The notes beneath the pieces were generated by a model, which ran no database searches, had not been told where the DNA came from, and saw only the letters and a list, made by a program, of their open reading frames with translations. Position numbers and translations under genes: made by a program. From Azolla caroliniana (taxonomy: Eukaryota > Polypodiophyta), in assembly GCA_043228905.1 (NCBI GenBank), contig JBHGNT010000017.1:3038001-3102000 (forward strand): a stretch of 64,000 nucleotides of DNA, read 5' to 3'. Below are positions 12,909 through 24,638 of the stretch, piece by piece; within the stretch, counting starts at the first letter, position 1; each line of letters starts with the position of its first letter.

Positions 12909-14561
12909 AGAGGGTTTTTGATCAGTTTCCTATACCGAACTATTCACTCCAAAAATTGCTCATTGGATTTTTTATGTATGGAGCTACAACTCCAGTAGAG
13001 AACTGCATTAATAACAATATTATTTGTTTTGTGGACGTTTGAAGTCCATTAATAATTCATCTGGATGACCCTGAAGTTCTTTGTAACAAAAAACAATTGT
13101 CAAGCATGAGGATGAGAGATTATCATGAATAAGCAATGTGTTCCTAGTAAGAGAAGTAATGTAAAGATTAGTGCATATCGTTTACATCGAATGATACTAT
13201 GCCAGGACATATACGCATGTGTTTTAATGTCTAGTCCATGAAATCTTTGAGTGGTTTATAAAACCTGCATCTCTTGAGATGGAACTGGATGAAGGTTTGA
13301 TCTGCTTTTGATAGTCTTTGTTCTGTTAAAGGGAAATTATCCCCTAAAGTTGATGGAAATCACTGTGTTCCACAAGTTCTTTGCCAACATTGAGGGTTTA
13401 TATGGGTTGTTGTACTTGTAACTTGTAGCATAAAGTTTTGATGTCATAGAAAAACAAAATTGTTGGATGGTTATAACTATAAGCAAAGTTGACAAATTAT
13501 GTTGAAAAAGGGTGTATGTGAGACAAATAGGAGAGAAACCAGGATTCAACCCATAAATTTGATGAATTTGTCACTTAGTGAGGAGCAGCTTTTATATGGA
13601 TTTGTCCAAAGTATCTTGCTGAAAATGTGAATTCCATTCGAGGGTGGTGGATAGTGAGTATCTTGTTCTCATTCAATTAGTGTTTAGTGTTTTCATGAAA
13701 GCCCAAAATTTCTGACCATATATAGTGTTTTATGAATATTTGAATTAAAAACGTGCATTTCCATTTGAACTAAAAGACAAGCATTAGACATGGAGCATAT
13801 ATTTTGCTGATTAACATTAGAAACTAGGATGTACACAAAGAAGCGTCGACTATTTTTTGCATGAATTATAAGCTTTGTGGTAGCTATTGGCATTGGCTAT
13901 TTCTCATATTGGATTATAAGCTTTATAGTATCCATGCTTTGAAAAAATGATATAAGCTTTAAACAACCAAGGTGATGTCAAATGATAGTCAACCCTCTCC
14001 TAGCAAGTTCAATAAGTGCAATGAATAGAAATGGCCCTGGAATTTGCCATTGGATGTACATATGTGTAGACATACACTCTCAAAACACTTGGGCAAAGGA
14101 ACGGAGAGGAGAGCAATATAGGCAACATTTTGTGTCTATATGTATGGTTTCATTTAACGTACTCTCGTGGGAGTGAGCCTCCTATTATTTTATTAGAAAA
14201 GGTGAGTAAAGAACATACCTCTTTGTTACATGAGCAATAATTGTGCAAACGACATCACCCCTCTCCTTGCAATAGCCCACATTTGGCACCGGTGGCTACA
14301 TATGAGCAAACATCATTTATCATAATATCCACTTGACAACGAGCAGGGAGTAGTTTTTCAGCTTCTTGAGGCCGACGCGCTCGAGAATGCGTACAATTGG
14401 GCAGGTTCCCGAGCCTTCACACGTTATGCGCATGTTTTTGGACTTTGATGCATTATTTAATCGCCACTCCTATGGCTCCGCAGGTTTTCGTTCAAGATCG
14501 GCAGATCGGGAGGACGACGAGCTACGGATTTGATCATAAATTCATTGATCGATCGTTAGTA
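12909..14561. other. 3' UTR and intergenic spacer, no gene seen
   Basis: The first part is presumably the phosphoglycerate mutase 3' UTR. Around 14,350-14,560 the sequence turns GC-richer and holds a short open frame beginning at 14471 (MAPQVFVQDRQIG). I cannot assign it. It may be part of an unannotated leader or promoter. Confidence 0.4.
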
Positions 14562-14953
14562 TGTGTGGGAGTGATGGCTCTTTGTGGATCGGTTAACGAG
14601 CCTCATTGAAAATGAATAATTCATTGGCCATCGCCATACATACATACATACATTCATTCATCGATTGATATGTATATAATATATATGTATTATGTACATT
14701 GTATATGTGCAGTGAAACCCCAATATTTGTTGAGTGTTAGCATGATAGCCTATAGCCTAGCCTGGGTGGGTTGGATTAATGAAGGCAATGAGCATATAAT
14801 AATAACTGTGTGTGTGTGATGATGATTGATCTTCTTCCTCATGAATGAATTGAATGAATGAACTGAATGAATGTATGGCGATGGCCCATGAATTATTATT
14901 CCATTTCAATGGGGCTCGTTAACGGTTCCGCAGAGAGCCGTCACGCCCACACA
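14562..14953. repeat. Imperfect inverted repeat abutting the hydrolase start
   Basis: The left arm, about 14562-14660 (GTTAACGAGCC, then CATTGGCCATCGCCATAC), is mirrored by a right arm of about 14855-14953 (GTATGGCGATGGCCCATG, then GGCTCGTTAAC), with roughly 190 bp between. Each arm is about 100 bp with scattered mismatches and ends in (CATA)n/(GAAT)n-type short repeats. The right arm ends 35 bp before the start codon of the next gene, so it probably lies in that gene's promoter or 5' UTR. Confidence 0.7.
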
Positions 14954-14988
14954 GACCTGACACACTGAAGCAGCCTGCGAGGGAGACG

Positions 14989-17900
14989 ATGTTCTCCACG
15001 CTTTCACGTTCACTGCGATCAGCTCATCGGGACCAAGGTATTTCATCATGTCTTCTGTCACCACGTCTCTGATTCCTTCACCCTCCTATCCGTTCTTCTC
15101 TTTGGATTCGTATTTCTTTTTTCTGTTTTTTTTTTTCCTGCGTTTCTCCAACCCCTTCTTTCCATCTATCCTCCTCCTTGTTATTTCCACGCTCTTGGAT
15201 TTTGTTCACAATGCTTCTGCTCCTGTCGCATTTGTCTCGTCTCCCTTTTCTTCCTTCCTTCATTCTTCATCTTCTGTTTCTCATGTCTCGAATTTTTCAT
15301 GTTTTTTTTTTCTCCTGTTTTGTAGTGTTCTCTCATTGTGTCACCTGTTTGTATCCTGCCATCCTGTAGACATTCTTTTCTGAAATTTGGATGCTTTTTT
15401 TCTGTCCGAATGCTTATCGGTTCTGTGTGAATTTTGAATCATTCCCTCCATTTTCTGGTTTTCTTGTTGATGCTTCAAGTCTTAAATTCTCTTTCCGAGT
15501 TTGGATTGATCCGTTGTTTTCTAATGTTTATCCTGCGTATTTGGTATCACGATTCTCCTTCTGTTTCAAGTGATCACCTTCTTCTGAATTGAAGCCTCGG
15601 ATCCTTCCTTCAATTTTCGCTTTTGTTTCTTGCTTCTGGAAGTTCCCAATTCCGTTTCTTGCACCTTCTATTAGAATGTTGCTGATTCTATCAAACTTCG
15701 TTTTTTTCACTTGCTTCTTCTGCTACAATGTTTTTGATTCTGGCAAGTACTTTTTCGTTTCTTTTTCCTGTCTTGAATTCTCACTTTCATGGCAGCCTCA
15801 GGTTTTAAGTCTGAAAGATTATTTGAAAGGTCAAGGAAAATTATGGCCTTTGCATTCTCTACTGAGCATACACCTACTGAAATGGAAAAACAGGTACATT
15901 AAGCTTCTCTTTTAATTATTTTTTCTAGATCTTGCAATATTAGTAATCTTAATGTATCCTGGTACATCAGCTTCAATTGATCAGCTGAAATGCCAGGAAA
16001 GAGAGAAGATCTCCAATAGACTTGTTCAGTATGGTGACTTGTGCTGCCTTCAGCCGCATAATTGACGATTGCATTTCCTCAAAGCCACACTGCTTCTCTG
16101 TTTAATGTTAGCCCTGGATTCAATAATTGGAATTAAACCTGATAAATGCCTGCAAATGGAGACTTTCTCTTTGCTAATTATAGATGTACTCAATTTCTTA
16201 AATTTTGATTTTTGGCAACATAGCTTCTTTGAGTGCATGGACTTTATCATTAAGCCATCATTAATCATTCCTGAGATTCTGGTGAAGATTCTGCTCCTTA
16301 ACATCTATGCTTATGTACCCATTGACATCAAGGATCTAGAGTGCTATTTATAAATTTTAGTTTCATAGACACTATACTTTTTCATTTAAGTTGGTATTTG
16401 AAGTATGTTCAGGATTAATGCCTCACAAGAAACCATTGTGTAAAATGGCTTTCGTAATTGCTTTGGATTTAATAATCTACATAGGCACCTAGTTGGATTT
16501 TTTGTTTTATGTTTATGAGCATTAGGATTGGCAGATGAAATCCTGCCTGCCGTTATCAATATTTCTGTAATGTCAAAATCCTCATTTCCGGTTTAAATTG
16601 ACAGCCCTTCGATAATGACGATCACCTTTCCGCATGCAGAAAATGAATATATTTATTAAGTTGATCTCAAATCCTCTAGTTTGAAGCAACTGTGTTTTTA
16701 TGCAATGATCTGCATATAAGAATGCACCCAAATGAGATCTATTTAAACACTAATGGAAGAAAAAGTTAAATTTGCAAGTATAACTATCAAGCCAACTTCA
16801 TGATGTTGACACCTTTCTGGCACTTGAATTCGTAATGGCAGGTGTTAATTGAAGAGACTAGTCATTCAAGGACGATAGTACTCAATCGTCCACGTCAGTT
16901 GAATGCTATTTCCTATTGGATGGTGAGGCCTCTTCTGATCCGCATAAGCAGAACCATGGTCATGCACTATGGCTGCATGGATGCATCTATAAGCATTATC
17001 AGTGTTTAGGGATTTTTTATTTTTACAAAATGATAAATTTCTGTAGCTGTTTCCACTCATTCTGCATCTCTTTGTATGATAAATTTAAGAAGAATAGGAT
17101 CAAGAAAACTGAACCTTGTGGTAACTGCAAAAACATGAAAACATAAAATGAAAAATTAGTACCATTCAAGCTCATACATGAATCTAAATGCAAAAGGAAC
17201 ATAGTAATAAATTCTTTTCTTGATTATCTAAAGGTTGCATGTCTTGCACAGACTGGATATTTGAAAGATATATATGAACAGTGGGAGAAGAATGAGGAGA
17301 TTCAGTTGATCCTTGTTAAAGTATGTGTCCATCTTCGCTTTTCCTTGATCTGAACATATTTAAATGGATATTGAACATTGAAAACCTGATTATGGTAGGG
17401 AACTGGAAGAGCCTTCAGTGCTGGTGGTGATGTTGCAGAGGTCTATCGCTTCTGGAAGGAAGGTAAAATTAGACTGATAGTAATTTTCCTTTTCTTCATG
17501 CAATATCAGATGTGCCTGGTTCTTGGTCTTGAAAATATGTGACATTGTTGTAGGGCGCCATGACAAGTCAATGCATTTCTTTTCTCAAGAATATAATGTG
17601 AACTACCTAGTTGGAACCTATAAGAAATCTCATGTGAGTGGCTACGCTGAGAGCACATCAATGTGTATACACCTCGGATATAATTGTAGGTTTTTCATGC
17701 GGTGATCATTAAACATTAATCTCTATCTTGGCAGGTTGCTTTAATTGATGGCATTGTTATGGGAGGAGGTGCGGGTATATCAATAAATGGAAGCTTTAGG
17801 GTGGTCACAGCAAAAACTGTATGCAGTCCTTGTCATTTACGTTATAAGAAAACCATATTTTGATGTTTTGCTTCTGGCTCACACTATATATCCAGTTAGT

Positions 17901-20900
17901 GTTGTATGTTCCTTGCAAAAAATCAGTTATTACAAATTATATTTCAGAATATTTCTCTTTGGCATTGTTGGAATGGAACTTTTTACAAGCTCCATTAGTG
18001 GTTTGATAAATAATTGAAATTTGGTAGTACTAGGCCCATATAATCCTAACTCCCTGAAATTCCATGAATAACCAATTCCCCATGTACTTCTATGTGGTAA
18101 CATAGAAACCCTGAACTTATCTTCCATATTGAATGTGAAATCTGATTTGTTTAGACATCTAAATCCTTGTAGTTGCATCAGCTCTTAGCGTCTACTTTTG
18201 GTGGGGCTAAAAGATGAAAGACGAACAATTTTCTTATCTCAATGAATTAAAATTTCATTTCCTCCACCAGTCTGATCGGGTGAAGCTTCAGTTGGTAAAA
18301 ATCTGTGTAACAAAAACCAAGGAATGGCGAAGTATTGCAATTGATGTCTGTAAGTGCGAAATTAGTTATGGCTGTGTAGGTTTCATTTATGACTAGCAAT
18401 GGGTATGGTTTCGGCTCGAACTGAACCAAACCAAACCGTTAGCCATGGTTTAATGGTTTAATGGTTTATTGGTTCCCCCAAAAAATAATGGTTTGGATTT
18501 TCAATAAACGGTTTGTTTTGGTTCTAAAACTCGGGTTTATAGGTTTATAGGTTTTTGGTTAAATTTATTTTTACATTAATAGTTTATTAATTTAATGGTT
18601 TTTTATTGATTTAATTAATTTAACTCAAATGTTTATTTAATTTAATGGTTCAATTAAAGTTTCTTTTATTGATTTAAAAAATAAAACTTAAATGCTTATT
18701 TAATTTAATGTATTTTTGTTTATTTAGATGTTTAATTAGTTTGATTTAAATGGTTAGGTTAAAAAAGAAGTATTAAATGGTTTGGTTTCTTTGCCTTGAA
18801 ACCGAACCGAACCATGCCCATCGCTATTTATGACTATGATTCAACCAAATGGAACCAAACATGGTATTAGGCTTGATCCTTTTGTTACACTCCTATTTCA
18901 TGGGGGTCCGTAAAACCACAAGAAAACACAATTGGGACACAAAACATGCTCATATATCAATACAAAGAGAAAAGCTCACAAATGTCCCAAATTGGGACAA
19001 ACCAAAACCAAAACTCGGAGTTGGGACAAGTCGGGACTGAGTCGGGATGAGTCGGGACAACTCCCAAGTAAGCTAATAGAGAGAGGGAGATATGTATGTG
19101 TGTATAGATTAGCTACGCTCCTTAGAGCCAAAATGGTGAATGGAGAGAGGCGAATCAGAGAATGCTCAGAAATGAGGAGTAAGCCTCATTATATAGGGCA
19201 AAGATGGCCGATGGACTAGCGGTTGGGTTGTCCCTTGGGACTGACTGGGACTGGGCCCCTTGGTGAGTCCCAGTTTGGATTGGGACTGTGTCCCAGTTGG
19301 GACAGCCTAGTGGCACCACACTTTAGTGTCTAATTCTATCACGAAGATAGATGAACTCATGGAAAATCTTAAAATCCATTGAAAAATTAAGGATTTGTGA
19401 CTAAGAAACTTGAATTAAGGCTTCCATCGGAGGCACATAATGTTTCATAATTTTTGTTCTTGATTGCCGTTAACTGATTCTGTCAAAATGATAGCAACAT
19501 ACACAGGGATATTCACCTAAGAAATGATTCTAGATAGCAGTAGTGAGATTTGCAGAGCTACCTATAAATACTTGAGAGATATGATATAGGCACATAGGCG
19601 AGCTATTATGGCTTGCCTTAGCGAGTATTCCAGTGGGGAGTTAGTACATGAGTGTAAGGCAGATGTGTTTGTCGTGTTGCAGCAGCAAATGGCATTTTCT
19701 TATTGTCCAGTCTCCATAATCTCATGTTAACTTGATACCTAGAATTCTTTCTTTTTCTGAATTTCCAACCTCAATCCTTAACCTCTTTTAAGCTTGTGTG
19801 TGGGAATAATGTACCGCAATGAAATATTGAATATTTGTCGAAAGAACTTCTACAACGAAATATTGAATATTTATCTTATTCAAGGTGGAAAACAAAAGCC
19901 TATACTGAGTATACATTTGAATAGATAAAATATGTGCCTTTTTATGTTTAGGTATTTGCTATGCCAGAGACAGGGCTGGGACTTCATCCAGATGTTGGCG
20001 CTTCCTACTTTTTGTCACGATTACCTGGTTTTCTAGGCATGTTTGAATCATACATTGTCTTGTCAATTTAAATATTCTGCATAGAATTGATTTGCATGAA
20101 TATGCTGTGCAGGGGAATACATTGGTCTTACTGGTGCACGCTTAGATGGAGCTGAGCTACTTGCAGTTGGTCTTGCAACCCATTATGTACCTTCAGAGGT
20201 GTTTTCTCTTCCCATTTGCTTTCTCCTATTACATATTGTTAAACCACCAATTTTGTAGAATTCTTACTCAAAATGTGGACATTTTTGGACTAAAGGAAAA
20301 ACAAACACTTCCAAGAAAACATAATTTTTTAAATTTGTGTTGATGATGTCGTGTTACCATCAACATGAACAGTTAACATAGGATTGAACAATTCTGTCGA
20401 CTTTCCTGAGTTGGTAGAAATATGTTTTGAACATGACTCAGCTTTTGATCATGAAGATTGATGTGTTCCCTTGCTGTTTTGGTCCAGGCTGGCTCCTCTA
20501 CAGAGCTGGCCCATCTCATGTAGAGAAATGAGTGAAGTTATAGCTAGAATCTGCAATGCTAAATAACACAAATCCTTTGTTTATATAGGAGCTTTGGTGC
20601 CTGTTTAAGTCTTGGCTGCATCCTATTAGAAGACCCTGATATAATAAAGGTGATACTGTTGTCCAACTATGTCAAGGTGTTATCCTGCCAATGATGTATT
20701 GTGCTCTATATTTATTTCATAGGATGTCTTTTGAAGTACACATTTGAAAGCCTTGGGCAAAAGAGGTTGGCAGTAAGGCTACTATCTCTAATTTCTTGTT
20801 TTGTGGCAAAAGAAAAAACCATGCTTTCTTGATCTGAAACAGTATAAAACAATTAATTGGAAACATAGGAGGGCATTATCAAGAAGGGGCACACCAAGTA

Positions 20901-22907
20901 CTTTTTATAGGAATGTCTACGTAATTATGTTTTGATTGATACGAAATAATACAAAAGAATTGCTATGAATATGACAGAATCAGCACAACGTCATGACCTC
21001 TATTTTACACTTCCATGCATCTAATGTTTCAAACGTTTCATGTAACATACATTCTTGTGACATAGTTATGGTGACACTCCTAACCTTCATGATTGCCACT
21101 TGACCGTGATGCATGTTTTCTTAATATGATGATGATTCCTATTGTAAACTACTGTTTTAAAGAAGACTGAAGAGAACTGTTTGTAATATGGAGTGTGATG
21201 CCTTGAAAAATGGCTTAACTCTTACTTCTGTAATGGAATATAACCATAATTTTAATGGATGTCCAGTATCAAAATTGATTAATGCTCTTTTTTCTAATCA
21301 CAGAGGATCATCGAACTTGAAGCAAGACTAAAACATTTGAGTTCAGGAAATCATGCTGCTGTTAATGAAACCATAAACAGTTTTTCTGAAAATGTGGACT
21401 GTAAGCCTGATAGCTTCATGCATAGGTGGCTTTCTTGAGATTGTCTTATTACCTGAAACTGAAATTTCTTCTGTTCTTTTTACCTTTGATCATGTTGCTA
21501 TTTCTCACAGAGTGGACAAAATAAATTTGTGCTTTTCTAAACCCTCTTTGGAAGATATCCTTGAAGCCCTAGTAAGTTTCAACTATTCAAGTCATTCTTG
21601 TACTTTATTAGGTTAATTTTCACTAATATTTTTAATCTATCATCTTTTGAAAATGCACGGCAATGATGTGGAACTATACTAATACAATTATCCAAAGTCT
21701 TTGATTGAGTTCTTGATTTTTGAGTGACTCACATTAATAGGAACAATGTAAGGCAGAAACGGGAGATAATTGGTACACAATAACTGTTGCAACTTTGAGA
21801 AAAGCATCACCAATGAGTTTAAAACTAACTTTAAGATCAGTAAGTAATGCTGCTTTGGCAGACATTGTCACTATGGAAACTATGGTAAAAATTGTAGTCC
21901 AATTGTCTCTCAGTGTTTGCTTCTGTTTCTTTGAAGATACGGGAAGGGCGGAATCAGACATTTCATGAGTGCCTAACTCGTGAATATAGGTTAACAGCGA
22001 GGTGTTTACTTGGAAAATTCTCAAATGATTTTTATGAGGTAAAAAACAAAATTCACCTTGGACCCTGTTTGCCTGTCCTGTATGCACTTTTCTAGATTTT
22101 GACAGTTGCATGTTTTGTACTAATGCAGGGTTGCCGATCAATCTTAATTGAAAAAGATAAGAATCCGAAGGTATATTCAACGCTAAATTGAAAGTCCATT
22201 TTTTCAATAGTTTAATTGAAGTTGTATAATTTTCATGTTTCAAACAGACCATGTGATTCATTATTAATTGCCTTTTAGTTATTTAGAATGAAAATATATA
22301 CTCCATGGAATCAACGATTTCAATAGGTTTACTATAGGATTGTTCTGTAGAATAGAAGAAAGTCATTGCCTTAAAAACATAAAGATGTCTATGTAGTGAA
22401 ATGTAAGACATGTGAGGGCAATGTCTGTGATACATAATACAGATGGAAGCTTAAATCAAGTGGAAAATGAGTAATGGCAAAATAAGCATAAATACATAAC
22501 AGTTATGATACTCGACCTCAATTAACGTCTGTGATACATAATACAGATGGAAGCTTAAATCAAGTGGAAAATGAGTAATGGCAAAATAAACATAAATACA
22601 TAACAGTTATGATACTCAGCCTCAATTAACAAAGAATAATATGAAACCGTGAACATTCATATGCTTATTTAGTTGCTTAACTGTCTTCGGAATCTGTGAT
22701 TTAATTAGATGCTGACATTTGTTATGATTTGTAATAAGGAGTCTGTGATTGCTTTTGATGCAGTGGAATCCTGGAAGTCTCGTATCTGTGACCAAAGAAA
22801 TGGTAGATCACTACTTCTCACCATTTGAAAAAGCAGATGATGAACTACAGCTCCCTGGAGTTGATAGGCTGTTAAGAGCCACAAATATTGTACATCCAAA
22901 GCTCTGA
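14989..22907 (+). CDS. 3-hydroxyisobutyryl-CoA hydrolase-like protein, mitochondrial type
   Basis: Fifteen exons join in phase: 14989-15037, 15796-15893, 16842-16922, 17234-17320, 17399-17462, 17554-17633, 17735-17818, 19952-20036, 20113-20198, 21304-21425, 21511-21571, 21741-21839, 21937-22038, 22129-22170 and 22764-22907. They total 1284 nt, 427 aa. The family (ECH_2, crotonase fold) cleaves 3-hydroxyisobutyryl-CoA in valine breakdown. Visible blocks are [27 protein letters not shown] (oxyanion loop), [15 protein letters not shown], the [18 protein letters not shown] block with the expected catalytic Glu, [13 protein letters not shown], and the C-terminal [18 protein letters not shown]. The N terminus (SRSLRSAHR) is basic and Ser-rich, as in a mitochondrial presequence. 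The intron after 20036 must start with GC to keep frame. Exon 2 could start six bases later, which changes only two residues. Confidence 0.93.
18394..18826. mobile_element. hAT-like MITE, 433 bp, inside an intron of the hydrolase gene
   Basis: The ends are TAGCAATGGG and CCCATCGCTA, inverted copies with one mismatch in ten. Both sides carry the same 8-bp direct repeat TTTATGAC (18386-18393 and 18827-18834). An 8-bp target duplication with short inverted ends and no coding capacity is typical of non-autonomous hAT elements. Mirrored GGTTCGGTTT tracts lie just inside the ends, and the centre is AT-rich. Confidence 0.85.
18860..19310. repeat. Unclassified repeat rich in TTGGGAC/GTCGGGAC motifs
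   Basis: It lies in the same intron, just right of the MITE. TTGGGACA, GTCGGGACT and their inverse GTCCCAG recur many times, so the block can fold on itself. No clear ends or target duplication were found. Confidence 0.45.
22423..22630. repeat. Tandem duplication of 104 bp in the last intron of the hydrolase gene
   Basis: GTCTGTGATACATAATACAG starts at 22423 and again at 22527, and the following ~100 bases match almost perfectly. It lies wholly within the intron 22171-22763. Confidence 0.8.
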
Positions 22908-23545
22908 ACCATTAAATTTGGTAATAAATGTGTACAGAACATTTTGTACGTTGAGGGATTACCATCTTCCGGAGCAAGACTTGCTACTGAATCGGTTTTC
23001 CTAGTGCCAAGTGCATTTTGTGCTGATATGATGCGTTATTATTATTAGGATTTTGAATGAAATTACTGTGTGACTGCAGAATTCCAATTTCAAGACTACG
23101 TATGTTATTGGGGGTACCTGGTGAAATGAAAACATATAATCTTGTTGTGGATGATTTTTCCATCCAGCTGTCAACATTGTCTTTGACCAGAAAGTACCTG
23201 GCAAATAATGTAACTCTATTAGAAGAGTCACCAAAGGCATCTGTTTGGGAATACAAGGCTCTGATAAAAAAAATGAGAATTAATCGCATCAATAATAAGA
23301 ATAAATTCGAATAGTAAGGCCATTGCATGCCTACGACTAGTACTTTTAAGTCCAAATAGTAAGCCATAACCATAGCTATATGTATATATTAGACACCTTA
23401 GCGACACGAATGAATGTAAAATATCTATGATGTAATCTGTAATACCAAACAATCTGCCAAATATCAAGGCATGGATAGTTCAATCATGGTATATTTCTGT
23501 GTCAATATTGTTCTCTAATGATTAAATCGTCACATGGTCAATCAT
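22908..23545. other. 3' flank of the hydrolase gene
   Basis: This is probably the 3' UTR followed by spacer. I see no gene. Confidence 0.4.
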
Positions 23546-23945
23546 GCATATCCCAATGGGCACGGTTTCGGCTCGAACCAAACCGAACTGTTAAGCCATG
23601 GTTTAACTTTGGATTTTCAATAAACGGTTTGGTTTGGTTTTAAAACTCGGGTTTATAGGTTTAAAGGTTTATAGGATTTTGGTTAACTTTTTTTTTACTT
23701 TAATAGTTTATTGATTTAATAAATTCAACTTGAATGCTTATTTAATTTAATGTATTTTTGTTTATTTAGATGTTTAATTAGTTTGATTTAAGTAGTTAGG
23801 TTTAAATTTTTTATTAAATGGTTTTGTTTGGTTTCAACTTTTCCCTAAACGGTTTAGTTTTAAATGGTTTGGTTTCAACTCTTTCTTAAGTGGTTTGGTT
23901 TATATACTAAGTGTTCATAAACGGTTTGGTTCAGTTGCTAACATT
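23546..23945. repeat. Diverged relative of the 18394-18826 MITE
   Basis: It shares the CAATGGGCACGGTTTCGGCTCGAAC start and the internal block TGTATTTTTGTTTATTTAGATG with the intact MITE, along with its GGTTT-rich texture. The right end is not a clean inverse of the left, and no target duplication is seen, so it is a rearranged or truncated copy. Confidence 0.6.
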
Positions 23946-23989
23946 GGTATATATAACTGTCAAAATTGTTGGGGTGATATGTCATTAGT

Positions 23990-24310
23990 CACAATTTTGA
24001 GGTGATATGTGTCATTGGTCACTTTATTAATCATTCCTGTAATGATTCTATATAATGAAATGTTGTATTGCTTCGTTCATGTACAAACAGTCTCGACTCT
24101 CAATGAAGAGGATTGCATCATTCATGTACAAACAATCTCAATGTTTATTGGATGATGTGTCATAGTTCACTTCATTAATCATTTCTGTAATGATTCTATA
24201 ATGAAACGTCGTATTGCTTCATTCATGTACAAACAATCCAAATGAAGAAGATTGCTTGCTTCGTTCATGTACAAGCAATCTGAATGAAGAGGGATTTTAC
24301 TCGAGAAATA
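23990..24310. repeat. Short direct repeats around TTCATGTACAAACAATC
   Basis: TTCATGTACAAACARTCT with flanking GAAGAGGATTGC recurs about four times, and the phrase ATCATTYCTGTAATGATTC occurs twice. It looks like a decayed minisatellite between convergent genes. Confidence 0.5.
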
Positions 24311-24638
24311 GCATTAAAGTATGGTATTTCCACGGAAAACCAAACATATTTAACTACAAAAATAATAGGATGGGTGCTACCTTCCGTCATAGTAAATGAC
24401 ATTATTATGGCATCTAATTATTATATATTATTAGAATTCACCGTCTAACTTCTCAAGGTTGGCTGTGTTTGTCTGATTGCTCGCATGCTTATAACAAAGC
24501 AGATTACCGGTAACCAACAGCTGTCGATTTTCCATTAACTTCTCAAGGTTGTCTGTGTTGTCTGTCTGATTGCTCGTATACTTATGAAGCAGATGGTAAC
24601 CCACAGCTGTGGAATTCCCATTACTATCTTCCTGAAAG

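Noticed and set aside
15048-15915. Phe/Ser/Leu-rich open frames after the first hydrolase exon
   Set aside because: They lie in the T-rich first intron of the hydrolase gene.
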